Shown in pieces: positions 34,702 through 43,770 of a stretch of DNA of 64,000 nt; the stretch's first letter is position 1; each line of letters opens with the position of its first letter. Where the stretch lies: the NCBI RefSeq assembly GCF_000423185.1, contig NZ_AUHM01000002.1, positions 305,320 through 369,319 on the forward strand. The letters are read 5' to 3'. A model generated the notes under the pieces. The model was given only the letters and a program-made list of their open reading frames with translations. It searched no databases and was not told the DNA's origin. The position numbers and the translations under genes were made by a program. Origin of the DNA: Inquilinus limosus DSM 16000. Its GTDB lineage: Bacteria; Pseudomonadota; Alphaproteobacteria; DSM-16000; Inquilinaceae.

Positions 34702-34894
34702 CCGGCCCGGCGCCGGAGGACAGCAGCTCCTCGCAGATCTCCGCGATCAGCAGCCACGTCGCCACCCAGTGGCGCTGGCCGCCGCCGGCGCATGTCTCCG
34801 CCTGCCGCCGCGCCTCCTGCGGCGCGGCCGGGCCGTGCCGGCGCAGCAGGATGCGGGCCGAGCGTTCAATCTCACAGGCGGTCAGGCAGCTCAT
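34682..34894 (-). CDS. Small conserved hypothetical protein
   Basis: A 70-aa protein starting MSCLTACEIERSARILLRRH, with GPAAPQEARRQAETCAGGGQ in the middle and HWVATWLLIAEICEELLSSG at the end. The pattern of a short helix, an Ala-rich helix, a Gly turn, then a Trp-containing helix is seen in a widespread family of small alphaproteobacterial proteins (function unknown). It overlaps the 3' end of the convergent cyclase gene by 20 bases. A GTG start 9 codons earlier is possible. Confidence 0.55.
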   Translation of the reverse strand: MSCLTACEIERSARILLRRHGPAAPQEARRQAETCAGGGQRHWVATWLLIAEICEELLSSGAGPVTHPAG

Positions 34895-35009
34895 GCGCCG
34901 ATCCGGAAGGGGGGACGACACCCCTATCTATGAAGATTAGATAAAATTGTCTATATCGAAACGGACCTAAGCCAAAATCGATTAGGACACGTCCGCGCCA
35001 GCAAAGCGA

Positions 35010-35035
35010 AAGGGGATACCGACCGGGATCCCCTT
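35010..35035 (-). terminator. Terminator of asd
   Basis: AAGGGGAT and ATCCCCTT form an 8-bp stem with a 10-base loop, 22 bases beyond the asd stop. On the asd-coding strand the stem ends in CCCCTTTCG, giving a short T-run, so a rho-independent terminator is plausible. Confidence 0.65.
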
Positions 35036-35056
35036 CCTCGGCAATAGTCGGACGTA

Positions 35057-36085
35057 TCAGGCGGCGTTGCGCAGATGGCCGTCCTTGACCAGGACTTCGG
35101 CGATCTGGACCGCGTTCAGCGCCGCGCCTTTGCGGAGATTGTCGGCGACCACCCAGAAGGACAGGCCGTTCTCGACCGTGCTGTCCTCGCGGATGCGGCT
35201 GACATAGACCAGGTCCTCGCCGGCGCATTCGACCGGGGTGACGTAGCCCTCATTGGCGCGGTGGTCGACCACCGAGATCCCCGGCGCCCGCTTCAGCGCG
35301 GCCCGCGCCTCCTCGGCCGAGATCGGGTTCTCGCACTCGATGTTCACCATCTCGGAATGGCCGATGAAGACCGGCACCCGCACGCAATGCGAGACGACCT
35401 TGATGGCCGGGTCGAGAATCTTCTTGGTCTCGGCCACCATCTTCCACTCCTCCTTCGTCGACCCGTCGTCCATGAAGACGTCGATATGCGGGATGACGTT
35501 GAAGGCGATCTGCTTGGTGAAGCGTTCCTTGACGATCGGGTCGTTCACATAGACGGCGCGGGTCTGGTTGAACAGCTCGTCCATCGCCTCCTTGCCGGCG
35601 CCGGACACCGACTGGTAGGTCGAGACCACGACGCGGCGGATCTTCGCCAGCGCGTGCAGCGGCTTCAGCGCCACCACCATCTGGATGGTGGAGCAGTTCG
35701 GGTTGGCGATGATGCCCTTCTTGCGGAACTGGGCGATCGCCTCCGGGTTGACCTCCGGCACCACCAGCGGCACGTCCGGATCCATCCGGAAATGCGAGGT
35801 GTTGTCGATCACCACCGCCCCGGCCTTGGCCGCGCGGGGCCCATGCACCGCCGAGACCTTGGCGCCCGGCGAGGACAGCACGATGTCGATGCCCTTGAAG
35901 TCGAATTTGGCGAGGTCCTGCACGTCGAGGACATCGTCCTCGCCGAAGGAGACCTGGCGCCCGACCGACCGCTCGGAGGCGAGCGCGACGACCTCGTCGA
36001 CCGGGAAGTTCCGCTCGGCGAGGATGGAGAGCATCTCGCGACCGACATTGCCGGTGGCTCCGATGACCGCGACCCGATAGCCCAT
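35057..36085 (-). CDS. asd: Aspartate-semialdehyde dehydrogenase
   Basis: Makes aspartate semialdehyde for lysine, threonine, methionine and diaminopimelate synthesis; 342 aa from MGYRVAVIGATGNVG, the NADP-binding motif. The catalytic cysteine sits in ANPNCSTIQMVVALKPLH; other markers are STYQSVSGAGKEAMDEL, FNVIPHIDVFMDDGSTKEEW and VSHCVRVPVFIGHSE. This start matches the family, whereas an upstream in-frame ATG adds 27 unlike residues. It is a single-gene unit, followed by a terminator hairpin and divergent from a DUF962 gene. Confidence 0.97.
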   Translation of the reverse strand: MGYRVAVIGATGNVGREMLSILAERNFPVDEVVALASERSVGRQVSFGEDDVLDVQDLAKFDFKGIDIVLSSPGAKVSAVHGPRAAKAGAVVIDNTSHFRMDPDVPLVVPEVNPEAIAQFRKKGIIANPNCSTIQMVVALKPLHALAKIRRVVVSTYQSVSGAGKEAMDELFNQTRAVYVNDPIVKERFTKQIAFNVIPHIDVFMDDGSTKEEWKMVAETKKILDPAIKVVSHCVRVPVFIGHSEMVNIECENPISAEEARAALKRAPGISVVDHRANEGYVTPVECAGEDLVYVSRIREDSTVENGLSFWVVADNLRKGAALNAVQIAEVLVKDGHLRNAA

Positions 36086-36231
36086 GACGATGATCCGGCT
36101 GTTCGATTGCTGTTGGGGACGCACTCGGTAGAATGTATGCCGATCCGGGCGCAATGGCACAGCCATGCGTCGAGCGCGCGGCGAGCATGCCGCCAGGTGC
36201 CGGCTGGCGGCTGGACAAGGGGGGATCAGGA

Positions 36232-36564
36232 ATGGCCGAAACGCTGCCCAGCTACTCTGCTTTCTGGCCCTACTACCTGCGCGAACACGCGCAGCCGCGG
36301 ACCCGGGCGCTGCATTTCCTGGGCACCACCCTGGCGCTGCTCTGCCTTCTCCTGCTGATCGTGACCGGCAGCTGGTGGTGGCTGCTGGCGGCCGTGGTCT
36401 CCGGCTATCTCTTCGCCTGGATCGGCCATTTCTTCGTCGAGCGCAACCGCCCGGCCACCTTCACCTATCCGCTGTGGTCGCTGGTCAGCGACTTCCGCAT
36501 GTACGGTCTCTGGGTCACCGGCCGGCTCGGCGACGAGCTGCGCCGGGCGGGGGTAGGCTCGTAG
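36232..36564 (+). CDS. DUF962/Mpo1-like small membrane protein
   Basis: A 110-aa protein with two membrane helices. The family signature is complete: PYYLREHAQPRTRALHFLGT, WLLAAVVSGYLFAWIGHFFV and ERNRPATFTYPLWSLVSDFR. The histidines (REH, LHF, GHF) correspond to the iron ligands proposed for Mpo1. It is shorter than the member at 9427-9960 and belongs to a different subgroup. The start is preceded by GGGGGATCAGGA. Substrate unknown. Confidence 0.9.
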   Translation: MAETLPSYSAFWPYYLREHAQPRTRALHFLGTTLALLCLLLLIVTGSWWWLLAAVVSGYLFAWIGHFFVERNRPATFTYPLWSLVSDFRMYGLWVTGRLGDELRRAGVGS

Positions 36565-36587
36565 AAAAGGAACAAGGTTCCCTTTTG

Positions 36588-36667
36588 CTGTCATTGCCGG
36601 GCTTGACCCGGCAATCCAGAGAGCGTCGCGACCGTCTGGATGCCCGGGTCAGGCCCGGGCATGACAG
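36588..36667. repeat. Dispersed palindromic element, family C, copy 1
   Basis: CTGTCATTGCCGGGCTTGAC ... CGGCAATCCAG ... CTGGATGCCCGGGTC ... GCCCGGGCATGACAG. It lies 3' of the DUF962 gene; a second copy is at 42796-42886. The outer TGTCAT/ATGACA and inner ATCCAG/CTGGAT elements are shared with families A and B. Confidence 0.85.
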
Positions 36668-36688
36668 TTGGAACCGAGGGAATGGCCC

Positions 36689-38083
36689 TTAAAACCTATA
36701 CCGCAGCCCCAGCGCCACGATGTCGACGCTGCCTTCGTTCTTGGCGTCGTAGTCCACATGGGTCTCCAGAGGCGTGCCGATATAGAAGTCGCGCTCGGCG
36801 TCCATCTTGCGGGCGTCGATGAAGATGTGGGTGTAGGCGAAGTCGACCGACAGGTTCTCCATCACGTCGTAGCTGAGGCCGGCGGACAGCCAGTAGCGGT
36901 CGCCGTCCGGGGTGCGGCTGGAACGGAAGCCGGCCTTGGTCGGCGTCGGGTCGTACTGGAAGCCGGCGCGCAGCGTCAGGTCCTCGTTCCAGTAGTATTC
37001 GCCGCCGATCGACAGGCCGACCGTGTCCTGGTAGCGCTGTTCGTTCACCAGGTCGTCGCCGCCGTCCGAGCGCTTGACCCGGATCTCCTTGAAGGACGAC
37101 CAGCCGTACCAGGTGACGCCGCCCAGCAGCGCGATCTGCGGCGTGACCTCCTGCCGGATGCCGAAGGACAGGATCGGCGGCAGGTTCAGCTTGGCGCGGC
37201 CGCCGGTGGCGAAGTCGGCCGTCGCCGGCAGGCCCGGCAGGGGCGGGAAGTCGATGCCGTCGAGCTTGGCCCGCCCGTCCAGCATGTGGTCGACGCCGGA
37301 GCGGAAATGCACGCCGATCCGGGTGCCCTCCATCGGCTGGACGATGGCGCCGATGTTGTAGCCGATGGCCCAGCTGTCGCCCTTGATCGTCAGGTCGCCG
37401 TCGTCGGCGAAGGCCGGCGCGATGGGGGCAACTGGGTTCGGCACCTTGCTCTCGAGCTTGGCCCAGGCATAGGAGATGTCGATGCCGCCGCCGATCGACA
37501 GCCAGTCGTTCACCCGATAGGCCACCGACGGCGCGAAGTTGAACACCTGCAGCTCGGTCTTGGTCGCGTCGTAGCGGCCGAACCAGTCGCCGCCATAGTC
37601 GCTCTCCAGGCCGAAGGGCGCGCCGAGGCCGATGCCGAACCAGAGGCGGTTCTCGGTGTTCGGCACCGGCACGGCGACATAGCCGCTGGGCACCAGCGTC
37701 GGATCGTACGGATTGCCGCTCTTGCTGTCGCCGGAGATGGCGGCGGCCGGCGGGTTGAGGATGCCGAGCGGCGTGCGGAAGGCCGGGTAGTCGATGGTCG
37801 AGCCGTCGTCCTTCAGCCGGGAATCCGGGATCAGCAGGCTGCCGCCGATCATGATCTCGCCGGATTTCAGGAAGCCCATGCCGGCCGGGTTGAAGTAGAT
37901 GGTGCTGGCGTCGTCGGCCGCGGCGGCACTGCCGGCGAAGGCGCGGCCGAGGCCGGTCACGCTCTGCTCCTGGATGTAGAAGCCGGCCGCCTGCGCCGAT
38001 CCGGCCCCGAGCCCCGCCGCGGCGGAGAGGCCCGCCACCGCGAGCGCGAAGCGCGAAACGGTCCCGATGATCCCCTGCTTCAT
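36689..38083 (-). CDS. Outer-membrane transport protein of the OMPP1/FadL/TodX family
   Basis: A 464-aa outer-membrane beta-barrel for hydrophobic compounds such as long-chain fatty acids. It has a signal peptide (ALAVAGLSAAAGLGAGSAQA), and the mature protein begins AGFYIQEQSVTGLGRAFAGS with DDASTIYFNPAGMGFL close behind, the FadL hatch motif (NPAGM). The body alternates barrel strands (YWLSAGLSYDVMENLSVDFA) and ends VDIVALGLRYRF with terminal Phe. Upstream lies a run of repeated CGCAACAT half-sites that may bind a regulator. The ligand is unassigned. Confidence 0.93.
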   Translation of the reverse strand: MKQGIIGTVSRFALAVAGLSAAAGLGAGSAQAAGFYIQEQSVTGLGRAFAGSAAAADDASTIYFNPAGMGFLKSGEIMIGGSLLIPDSRLKDDGSTIDYPAFRTPLGILNPPAAAISGDSKSGNPYDPTLVPSGYVAVPVPNTENRLWFGIGLGAPFGLESDYGGDWFGRYDATKTELQVFNFAPSVAYRVNDWLSIGGGIDISYAWAKLESKVPNPVAPIAPAFADDGDLTIKGDSWAIGYNIGAIVQPMEGTRIGVHFRSGVDHMLDGRAKLDGIDFPPLPGLPATADFATGGRAKLNLPPILSFGIRQEVTPQIALLGGVTWYGWSSFKEIRVKRSDGGDDLVNEQRYQDTVGLSIGGEYYWNEDLTLRAGFQYDPTPTKAGFRSSRTPDGDRYWLSAGLSYDVMENLSVDFAYTHIFIDARKMDAERDFYIGTPLETHVDYDAKNEGSVDIVALGLRYRF

Positions 38084-38546
38084 CTCGACGTATCCCCCCT
38101 GGTCGTCGACCTATGTTGCGCAATGTTGCGTTTGTAACATTAGGTCAACGCGCAAGCGGCACGCCGTCAAGCACTGTTCAAGGTCTCGATGAGATTGAAT
38201 CCCTGCGCCGGGTCGAAGACCAGCCGGACGCTACGTCAACCGGCCGAAAGAAGCGCCGCCGGACAGAACAGTCGGCAACTGTCGGGTCCGGCGGTGGACG
38301 CGAATCGCGCAAAATTGATTCGGTTATGCACCGGGACTGGCGAAATGCCAGACAAAAGGGGCGGGACCCGCGGCCCCGCCCCTTCGCACTGCACAAATTA
38401 CTGGATGGTTCAGAGCCAACGGCGCAAACAAAAAACCGTCATGGCGAGCCCCGAAGGGGCGCGGCCATCCCCAGCGGCACCGACCCTGGATGGCCACGGC
38501 GCTCCGCGCCTCGCCATGACGGTCTTTGGAGGCGCGATCGCGGCTC
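38084..38546. promoter_or_regulatory. Noncoding region with repeated half-sites upstream of the FadL-type gene
   Basis: A 463-base gap without a convincing gene. Near 38110-38144 the plus strand holds two direct copies of ATGTTGCG (38113-38120 and 38123-38130, period 10 bases) and the inverted repeat AATGTT-GCGTTTGT-AACATT (38122-38141), flanked by CCTA/TAGG. These lie 30-60 bases upstream of the FadL-type start, a plausible operator. The remainder is unremarkable until a family A repeat at 38435-38523. Confidence 0.5.
38435..38523. repeat. Dispersed palindromic element, family A, copy 3
   Basis: ACCGTCATGGCGAGCCCC ... CGGCCATCCCCAG ... CTGGATGGCCACG ... TCGCCATGACGGT, 23 bases beyond the leuB stop. 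Outer arms of 13 bases pair perfectly. The middle matches copy 2 (AGCGGCACCG.ACCCTGGATGG), showing close relationship. Confidence 0.85.
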
Positions 38547-39662
38547 TCAACGAGACCGCGCGGCCATCGCCTCCAGGATCGCGGTCCCCATGTCGCCGGT
38601 CGACACCACCTGGGTGGCGCCGGTGCCGGCGATGTCGGCGGTGCGGATGCCGCGGTCCAGCACGTCCGACACTGCCGCCTCCAGCAGGTCGGCCTCGGCG
38701 CCGAGGTCGAAGCTATAGCGCAGCATCATGCCGAAGCTGAGCAGCGTCGCGATCGGGTTGGCCTTGCCCTGGCCGGCGATGTCCGGGGCCGAGCCGTGCA
38801 CCGGCTCGTACAGCGCCTTGCGGCGGCCGGTGGCGTCGGGCGCGCCGAGCGAGGCCGAGGGCAGCATGCCCAAGCTGCCGGTCAGCATCGCCGCCTCGTC
38901 CGACAGCATGTCGCCGAACAGGTTGTCGGTGACGATGACGTCGAACTGCTTGGGGTTGCGCACCAGCTGCATGGCGCAGTTGTCGGCCAGCATGTGGCTG
39001 AGCTGGACGTCCGAATACTGCTCCTGGTGCAGCTTCGTCACCTCCTCGCGCCACAGCCGGCCCGATTCCATGACGTTCATCTTCTCGACCGAGCAGACCT
39101 TGTTGCCGCGCTTGCGCGCCAGCTCGAAGGCCACGGCGGCGACGCGGCGGATCTCCGAGGTGGTGTAGACCTGGGTGTTGACGCCGCGGCGCTCGCCGTT
39201 GCCGAGGTCGGTGATGCCGCGCGGCTCGCCGAAATAGACGCCGCCGGTCAGCTCGCGCACGATCAGGATGTCGAGCCCCTCGACCACCTCCCGCTTCAGG
39301 GTCGAGGCGTCGGCCAGGGCCGGGTAGACCAGCGCCGGGCGGAGGTTGGCGAACAGCTCCAGATCCTTGCGCAGGCGCAGCAGGCCGGCCTCGGGCCGGA
39401 TCGAGAAGTCGACGCCGTCCCATTTCGGCCCGCCGACCGCGCCCAGCAGCACGGCGTCCACCGCCAGCGCCTTCTCCATGGTCGCGTCGGTGACCGGCAC
39501 GCCGTTGGCGTCGATCGAGCAGCCGCCGACCAGCTCCTCCTCGATATCGAAGCCGACGGCGCGGTGGCTGCCCAGCCATTCGGCGGCGCGCTTGACCTCG
39601 CCCATCACCTCCGGGCCGATGCCGTCACCGGCCAGGACGAGGAGCTTCTTGTTCTTGGACAC
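38547..39662 (-). CDS. leuB: 3-isopropylmalate dehydrogenase
   Basis: Third step of leucine synthesis: oxidative decarboxylation of 3-isopropylmalate with NAD. The 371-aa protein starts [15 protein letters not shown] and has [30 protein letters not shown] (substrate Arg residues), [28 protein letters not shown] and [20 protein letters not shown], all diagnostic. It lies 39 bases after leuD, likely one operon; leuC and leuA are not in the window. Confidence 0.98.
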   Translation of the reverse strand: MSKNKKLLVLAGDGIGPEVMGEVKRAAEWLGSHRAVGFDIEEELVGGCSIDANGVPVTDATMEKALAVDAVLLGAVGGPKWDGVDFSIRPEAGLLRLRKDLELFANLRPALVYPALADASTLKREVVEGLDILIVRELTGGVYFGEPRGITDLGNGERRGVNTQVYTTSEIRRVAAVAFELARKRGNKVCSVEKMNVMESGRLWREEVTKLHQEQYSDVQLSHMLADNCAMQLVRNPKQFDVIVTDNLFGDMLSDEAAMLTGSLGMLPSASLGAPDATGRRKALYEPVHGSAPDIAGQGKANPIATLLSFGMMLRYSFDLGAEADLLEAAVSDVLDRGIRTADIAGTGATQVVSTGDMGTAILEAMAARSR

Positions 39663-39701
39663 GTCGGTTCCTCTTCGTTCTTCGGTGCTGAGAGCGGCGG
39701 G

Positions 39702-40310
39702 TCAAGCCGCGAGCCAGGGCTGGGCCGACTTCCGCTTGGCCTCGAAGGCGTCGATCTCGCTCGCCTGCTGCAGGGTGAGGCCGATGTCGTCGAGCCCGTT
39801 CAGGAGGCAGTGCTTGCGGAACGGGTCCAGCTCGAAGCGGATGGTCTGGCCGTCCGGCCGGGTGATCTCCTGCTTCTCCAGATCGACCGTCAGGGTCGAG
39901 TTGGCGCCGTTCTCGGCGTCCTGCATCAGCAGGTCGACCTGCTCCTGCGGCAGGGCGATCGGCAGGATGCCGTTCTTGAAGCAGTTGTTGTAGAAGATGT
40001 CGGCGAAGCTGGGCGCGATGACGCAGCGGATGCCGAAGTCCAGCAGCGCCCAGGGCGCGTGCTCGCGCGACGAGCCGCAGCCGAAATTGTCGCCGGCGAC
40101 CAGGATCTGGGCCTTCTGATAGGCCGGCCGGTCGAGCACGAAATCCTTCGGGTTGCCCTGCTCGTCGGTGCGCAGCTCGTAGAACAGGCCGGCGGCGAGG
40201 CCGGTGCGCTTGATCGTCTTCAGGAACTGCTTCGGGATGATCATGTCGGTGTCGACATTGACGATCGGCAGCGGCGCGGCGACGGCGGTGAGCGTGGTGA
40301 AGGGCTGCAT
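39702..40310 (-). CDS. leuD: 3-isopropylmalate dehydratase small subunit
   Basis: Small subunit of isopropylmalate isomerase, 202 aa. Start [20 protein letters not shown], then [20 protein letters not shown]; the swivel-domain motif [20 protein letters not shown] is intact, and the end [18 protein letters not shown] matches LeuD. An in-frame upstream extension is not family-like. It precedes leuB but its partner leuC is not adjacent, so the subunits are encoded apart. An 85-base gap separates it from the upstream MFS gene on the same strand. Confidence 0.97.
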   Translation of the reverse strand: MQPFTTLTAVAAPLPIVNVDTDMIIPKQFLKTIKRTGLAAGLFYELRTDEQGNPKDFVLDRPAYQKAQILVAGDNFGCGSSREHAPWALLDFGIRCVIAPSFADIFYNNCFKNGILPIALPQEQVDLLMQDAENGANSTLTVDLEKQEITRPDGQTIRFELDPFRKHCLLNGLDDIGLTLQQASEIDAFEAKRKSAQPWLAA

Positions 40311-40395
40311 GGCGGCGGCTGTGCTCGAGGAGGCCAAAGGGGAGTCAGCCGGAAAGTCATGCCACAGCCGGCCGCCGGCCCAAAGCGCGGAATCG

Positions 40396-41856
40396 TCACC
40401 CTTGCCGCGGTGCAATTCTCGGCAGGGCCGACAGCAGCCCGAGGATGGCGAGGCTGGCCAGCGCCCCATAGCCCGCCGCGGCGGCGAAGGCGCGGGCATA
40501 GGCCACGGCCTCGCCCACCCCGGCGGCGCGCGCCCGGTCGAGCACCGCGGCGAACAGGATTCCGACCAGCGCCACGCCGAACGCGCCGCCGACCTGCTGC
40601 ATGGTGCTGAGCACGCCGGAGGCCGAGCCGATGTCGCCGTCGCGGATGCCGCCGAGCACCGTGTTCAGCAGCGGCGTCATCAGGAATCCCTGGCCGAGCC
40701 CGAGCAGCGCCAGAGCCGGGATCAGCGCCTCCGCCCGCAGCGGGTCGGCCAGGAGGGCCGTGGCCGCCGCGGCGAGGTTGCCGGCGGCCGCGATCACGGC
40801 GCCGGCGGCGAGCACCGCCCGCCGGCGCTCGGGGGCGACCCGGCCCGCGGCGATCGAGGCGGCCATGAAGATGATCCCGGCCGGAACGAAGACCAGCCCC
40901 GAGACCAGCGGCGACCGGCCGAGCCCGAGCTGCACCAGGAAGGCGTAGGAGAGATAGACCGAGTTCAGGGTCGAATAGAGCACCAGCACCAGCAGCACGC
41001 CGACCGTGAAGGCGCGGTCGCGGAACAGCGCGGTCTCGAGCAGCGGCCCGGCGCCGCGGCGGGACTTGCCGTGCTGGTGCAGGGCGAACACCGCGAGCAC
41101 CGGCACCGCGGCGGCGAGCAGGGCCAGCGACCAGCCGGGCCAGCCGGCCTCGCGCCCCTCGACCAGCGGATACAGCAGGAGGCCGAGGCCGAGCGCGCTC
41201 AGGGCGACGCCGGCGAGATCGAGCCGCCGCCCGGGCGACACGCGGTCCGCCGGGATCAGCCTCGACGCCGCCACCACGGCCAGGAGGCCGATCGGGACGT
41301 TGACCAGGAAGACCGGTCGCCAGGAGAGGCCCCAGAGGTCGGCCGCCACCAGCACGCCGCCCAGCACCTGGCCGGCGATCGAGGCCAGCCCCAGCACGAC
41401 GCCGAGCGCGGCGAAGGCCCTGGCGCAGGCCCGCGGCTCGGGGAAGGTGAGCCGGATCAGCGAGAACACCTGCGGGAACAGCAGCGCCGCGGCGACGCCC
41501 TGCAGCAGCCGGGACAGGATCAGCGTCTCTGCCGTCGGCGCCAGGCCGCACAGGGCCGAGGTCAGGGTGAAGCCGGCGAGGCCGGCGACGAACATCCGCC
41601 GCCGGCCATGGAGGTCGCCGAGGCGACCGCCGGTGATCAGCGCCACCGCATAGGCCAGGCCGTACCCGGCCACCACCAGCTCGGCCTCGGCGTAGCTGGC
41701 GCCGAGCCCCCGCCGGATGCTGGGGGTCGCCACGTTGACGATCATCACGTCCATCACGGTCATGAAGGGGCCCGCCAGCATCACGGCCAGGGCGAGCCGG
41801 AGTCGCGCCGGGATCGCCGGGCGGGCGGCCCCGGCGGGACAGGTCACATCGGTCAT
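40396..41856 (-). CDS. MFS transporter, DHA2 (EmrB/QacA) drug exporter family
   Basis: A 486-aa transporter with about 14 hydrophobic helices, the DHA2 count. Motif D1 appears at [20 protein letters not shown] in the first helix, motif A at [20 protein letters not shown] and motif C-like glycine pattern at [20 protein letters not shown]. The helix 13-14 region has [20 protein letters not shown], a strong DHA2 signature. It is divergent from an XRE/MmyB-type regulator across a palindromic operator, a usual arrangement for inducible efflux. Confidence 0.92.
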   Translation of the reverse strand: MTDVTCPAGAARPAIPARLRLALAVMLAGPFMTVMDVMIVNVATPSIRRGLGASYAEAELVVAGYGLAYAVALITGGRLGDLHGRRRMFVAGLAGFTLTSALCGLAPTAETLILSRLLQGVAAALLFPQVFSLIRLTFPEPRACARAFAALGVVLGLASIAGQVLGGVLVAADLWGLSWRPVFLVNVPIGLLAVVAASRLIPADRVSPGRRLDLAGVALSALGLGLLLYPLVEGREAGWPGWSLALLAAAVPVLAVFALHQHGKSRRGAGPLLETALFRDRAFTVGVLLVLVLYSTLNSVYLSYAFLVQLGLGRSPLVSGLVFVPAGIIFMAASIAAGRVAPERRRAVLAAGAVIAAAGNLAAAATALLADPLRAEALIPALALLGLGQGFLMTPLLNTVLGGIRDGDIGSASGVLSTMQQVGGAFGVALVGILFAAVLDRARAAGVGEAVAYARAFAAAAGYGALASLAILGLLSALPRIAPRQG

Positions 41857-41919
41857 GCGGGATCTCCATCGCGGAACGGCGGGTCCGTTCGCACGCGACA
41901 GAGATTGGGTGCGGGCCTA

Positions 41920-41950
41920 TAATAGGAAAAGATAAGTTCTTATCCTATTA
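41920..41950. promoter_or_regulatory. Palindromic operator between the exporter and its regulator
   Basis: Nested inverted repeats: outer TAATAGGA / TCCTATTA and inner GATAAG-TT-CTTATC, in an AT-rich patch. The operator ends 16 bases before the regulator start and begins 63 bases before the exporter start. It probably binds the XRE-type regulator and controls both genes. Confidence 0.7.
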
Positions 41951-41966
41951 GTAGCGGTAACAGCCT

Positions 41967-42773
41967 ATGGCCGTGTCCAGCCTGCAGCGCGTCGAGGATC
42001 GCCGCGCCCTGTCCGACTTCGTGCGTGACCGCCGCGCCCGGATCGCACCGGAGGCGGTCGGGCTGCCCGCCGGCCCGCGCCGCCGCACGCCCGGGCTGCG
42101 GCGCGAGGAGGTTGCCCAGCTCGCCGGCATCGGCGTCACCTGGTACACCTGGTTCGAGCAGGGCCGCGCCATCCAGGTCTCCGCCGATTTCCTGGAGCGG
42201 GTGTGCCGGGCGCTGCGGCTGAGCGAGGCCGAGCGGGCGCATCTCTACGCCCTGGCGCAGCACCGGCCGCCGCCGCATGCGGCGCCGGGCCTGCCGACGG
42301 TGTCGCCGATCCTGCAGGCGCTGTTGGACAGCCTGCCCAACCCCGCCTACATCAAGACCGCGCGCTGGGACATCGTGGCCTGGAACGCCGCCACCACCGC
42401 GCTGTTCGGCGACTACGCGCTGATCCCGCCGGACCAGCGCAACAGCCTGTGGCTGATCTTCACCGATCCGCGCTACCGCCGGATGATGCCCGACTGGGAG
42501 GAGGGCGCCCGCCGCGTCCTGGCCAAGTTCCGCCTGGACCACGGCCGTGCCGGCGGCGACCCGGCCTTCGCCGGGCTGGTCGACCGGCTGAAGGCGGCCA
42601 GCCCCGAATTCCGCCGCTGGTGGCCGCGCCAGGACGTGGCGGAGCGCAGCGAGGGCCTGAAGCGGATCCGGCACGATACCCTGGGCGAGCTCGAATTCGC
42701 CCACGCCACCTTCCTGGTCGAGGGCGCGCCCGACCTGCGCTTGGTGACCTACACTCCCGTGCCGAAGGGCTAG
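41967..42773 (+). CDS. XRE-family regulator with MmyB-like ligand-binding domain
   Basis: A 268-aa regulator. The helix-turn-helix lies at about residues 13-75 (LSDFVRDRRARIAPEAVGLP, RRTPGLRREEVAQLAGIGVT, WYTWFEQGRAIQVSADFLER). The C-terminal part is the MmyB-like, PAS-related domain: PNPAYIKTARWDIVAWNAAT, NSLWLIFTDPRYRRMMPDWE and ELEFAHATFLVEGAPDLRLV. This two-domain type commonly controls divergent transporters or oxidoreductases and binds small lipophilic ligands. Here the divergent gene is a DHA2 exporter. Confidence 0.93.
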   Translation: MAVSSLQRVEDRRALSDFVRDRRARIAPEAVGLPAGPRRRTPGLRREEVAQLAGIGVTWYTWFEQGRAIQVSADFLERVCRALRLSEAERAHLYALAQHRPPPHAAPGLPTVSPILQALLDSLPNPAYIKTARWDIVAWNAATTALFGDYALIPPDQRNSLWLIFTDPRYRRMMPDWEEGARRVLAKFRLDHGRAGGDPAFAGLVDRLKAASPEFRRWWPRQDVAERSEGLKRIRHDTLGELEFAHATFLVEGAPDLRLVTYTPVPKG

Positions 42774-42795
42774 AAGGCACCTCGATACCCCTTTC

Positions 42796-42886
42796 CTGTC
42801 ATCGCCGGGCTTGACCCGGCGATCCAGGGGCCACCCAGAGCGGCATCGAGATTCCTGGATGCCCGGGTCAAGCCCGGGCATGACAG
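42796..42886. repeat. Dispersed palindromic element, family C, copy 2
   Basis: CTGTCATCGCCGGGCTTGAC ... CGGCGATCCAG ... CTGGATGCCCGGGTCAAG ... CCCGGGCATGACAG. It lies 22 bases past the XRE gene. Very similar to copy 1 at 36588-36667 but with a longer loop. Confidence 0.85.
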
Positions 42887-43012
42887 CTATGGAACAGGGA
42901 GGGAGTTTGAGAATGCGTCTCGCCGCAATTTGAAAGCAAGGGCCGGAGTGTACGCCGGAACCCGAAAGGCCACCTTGTTGTCATGACAGCGATGACCAGG
43001 GAGGGCCTCCCG

Positions 43013-43759
43013 ATGCCCCGCAGCACTCTCCTCCGCCGCGACGACACCAGCCCCACCCCCGCCGAGCGGGTCGCCCGGCTCGACTGGGACGAAGCCGCCG
43101 CGGAGCTGGACCGGTACGGCGCGGCGGTTCTGCCCGCCCTGCTGACGCCGGAGGAATGCCGCGCCATCGCCGCGCTCTACCCGCGAGACGAGCCGTTCCG
43201 CAGCCGGGTGGTGATGGCCCGGCACGGCTTCGGCCAGGGCGAGTACAAGTATTTCGGCTACCCGCTGCCCGAACCCATCGCCGGGCTGCGCGCCGCCCTC
43301 TATCCCCGGCTGGCGCCGGTCGCCAATGAGTGGAACCGGCGCATGGGCATCTCCACCCGCTACCCGGCGCAGCACGAGGCCTTCCTGAAGGCCTGCCACG
43401 AGGCCGGCCAGACCCGGCCGACGCCGCTGCTGCTGCGATACGAGCCGGGCGACTACAACTGCCTGCACCAGGATCTGTACGGCGACCTCGCCTTCCCGCT
43501 GCAGGTCGCGATCCTGCTGTCCGAGCCGGGCCGCGACTTCACCGGCGGCGAGTTCGTGCTGACCGAGCAGCGCCCGCGCATGCAGTCGCGGCCGGAGGTG
43601 GTGCCGCTGGGCCAGGGCGACGGCGTGGCCTTCGCCGTCCATCACCGGCCGGTCGCGGGCACGCGCGGCGACTACCGCGTCAATCTGCGGCACGGCGTCA
43701 GCCGGCTGCGCAGCGGCCGCCGGCACACGCTCGGCATCATCTTCCACGACGCCCGGTGA
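43013..43759 (+). CDS. 2OG-Fe(II) oxygenase (prolyl hydroxylase-like)
   Basis: A 248-aa member of the 2-oxoglutarate/iron dioxygenase superfamily. The iron ligands appear as HQD in YNCLHQDLYGDLAFPLQVAI, and FAVHHRPVAG supplies a distal His. GGEFVLTEQRPRMQSRPEVV and GDGVAFAVHH match the double-stranded beta-helix core. The start MPRSTLLRRDD is preferred for its GGAGGG ribosome binding site; an ATG ten codons upstream exists. Substrate unknown; related proteins hydroxylate proline, lysine or nucleic acid bases. It is followed by a frameshifted small secreted-protein gene. Confidence 0.9.
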   Translation: MPRSTLLRRDDTSPTPAERVARLDWDEAAAELDRYGAAVLPALLTPEECRAIAALYPRDEPFRSRVVMARHGFGQGEYKYFGYPLPEPIAGLRAALYPRLAPVANEWNRRMGISTRYPAQHEAFLKACHEAGQTRPTPLLLRYEPGDYNCLHQDLYGDLAFPLQVAILLSEPGRDFTGGEFVLTEQRPRMQSRPEVVPLGQGDGVAFAVHHRPVAGTRGDYRVNLRHGVSRLRSGRRHTLGIIFHDAR

Positions 43760-43770
43760 GGGAGGGTCGG

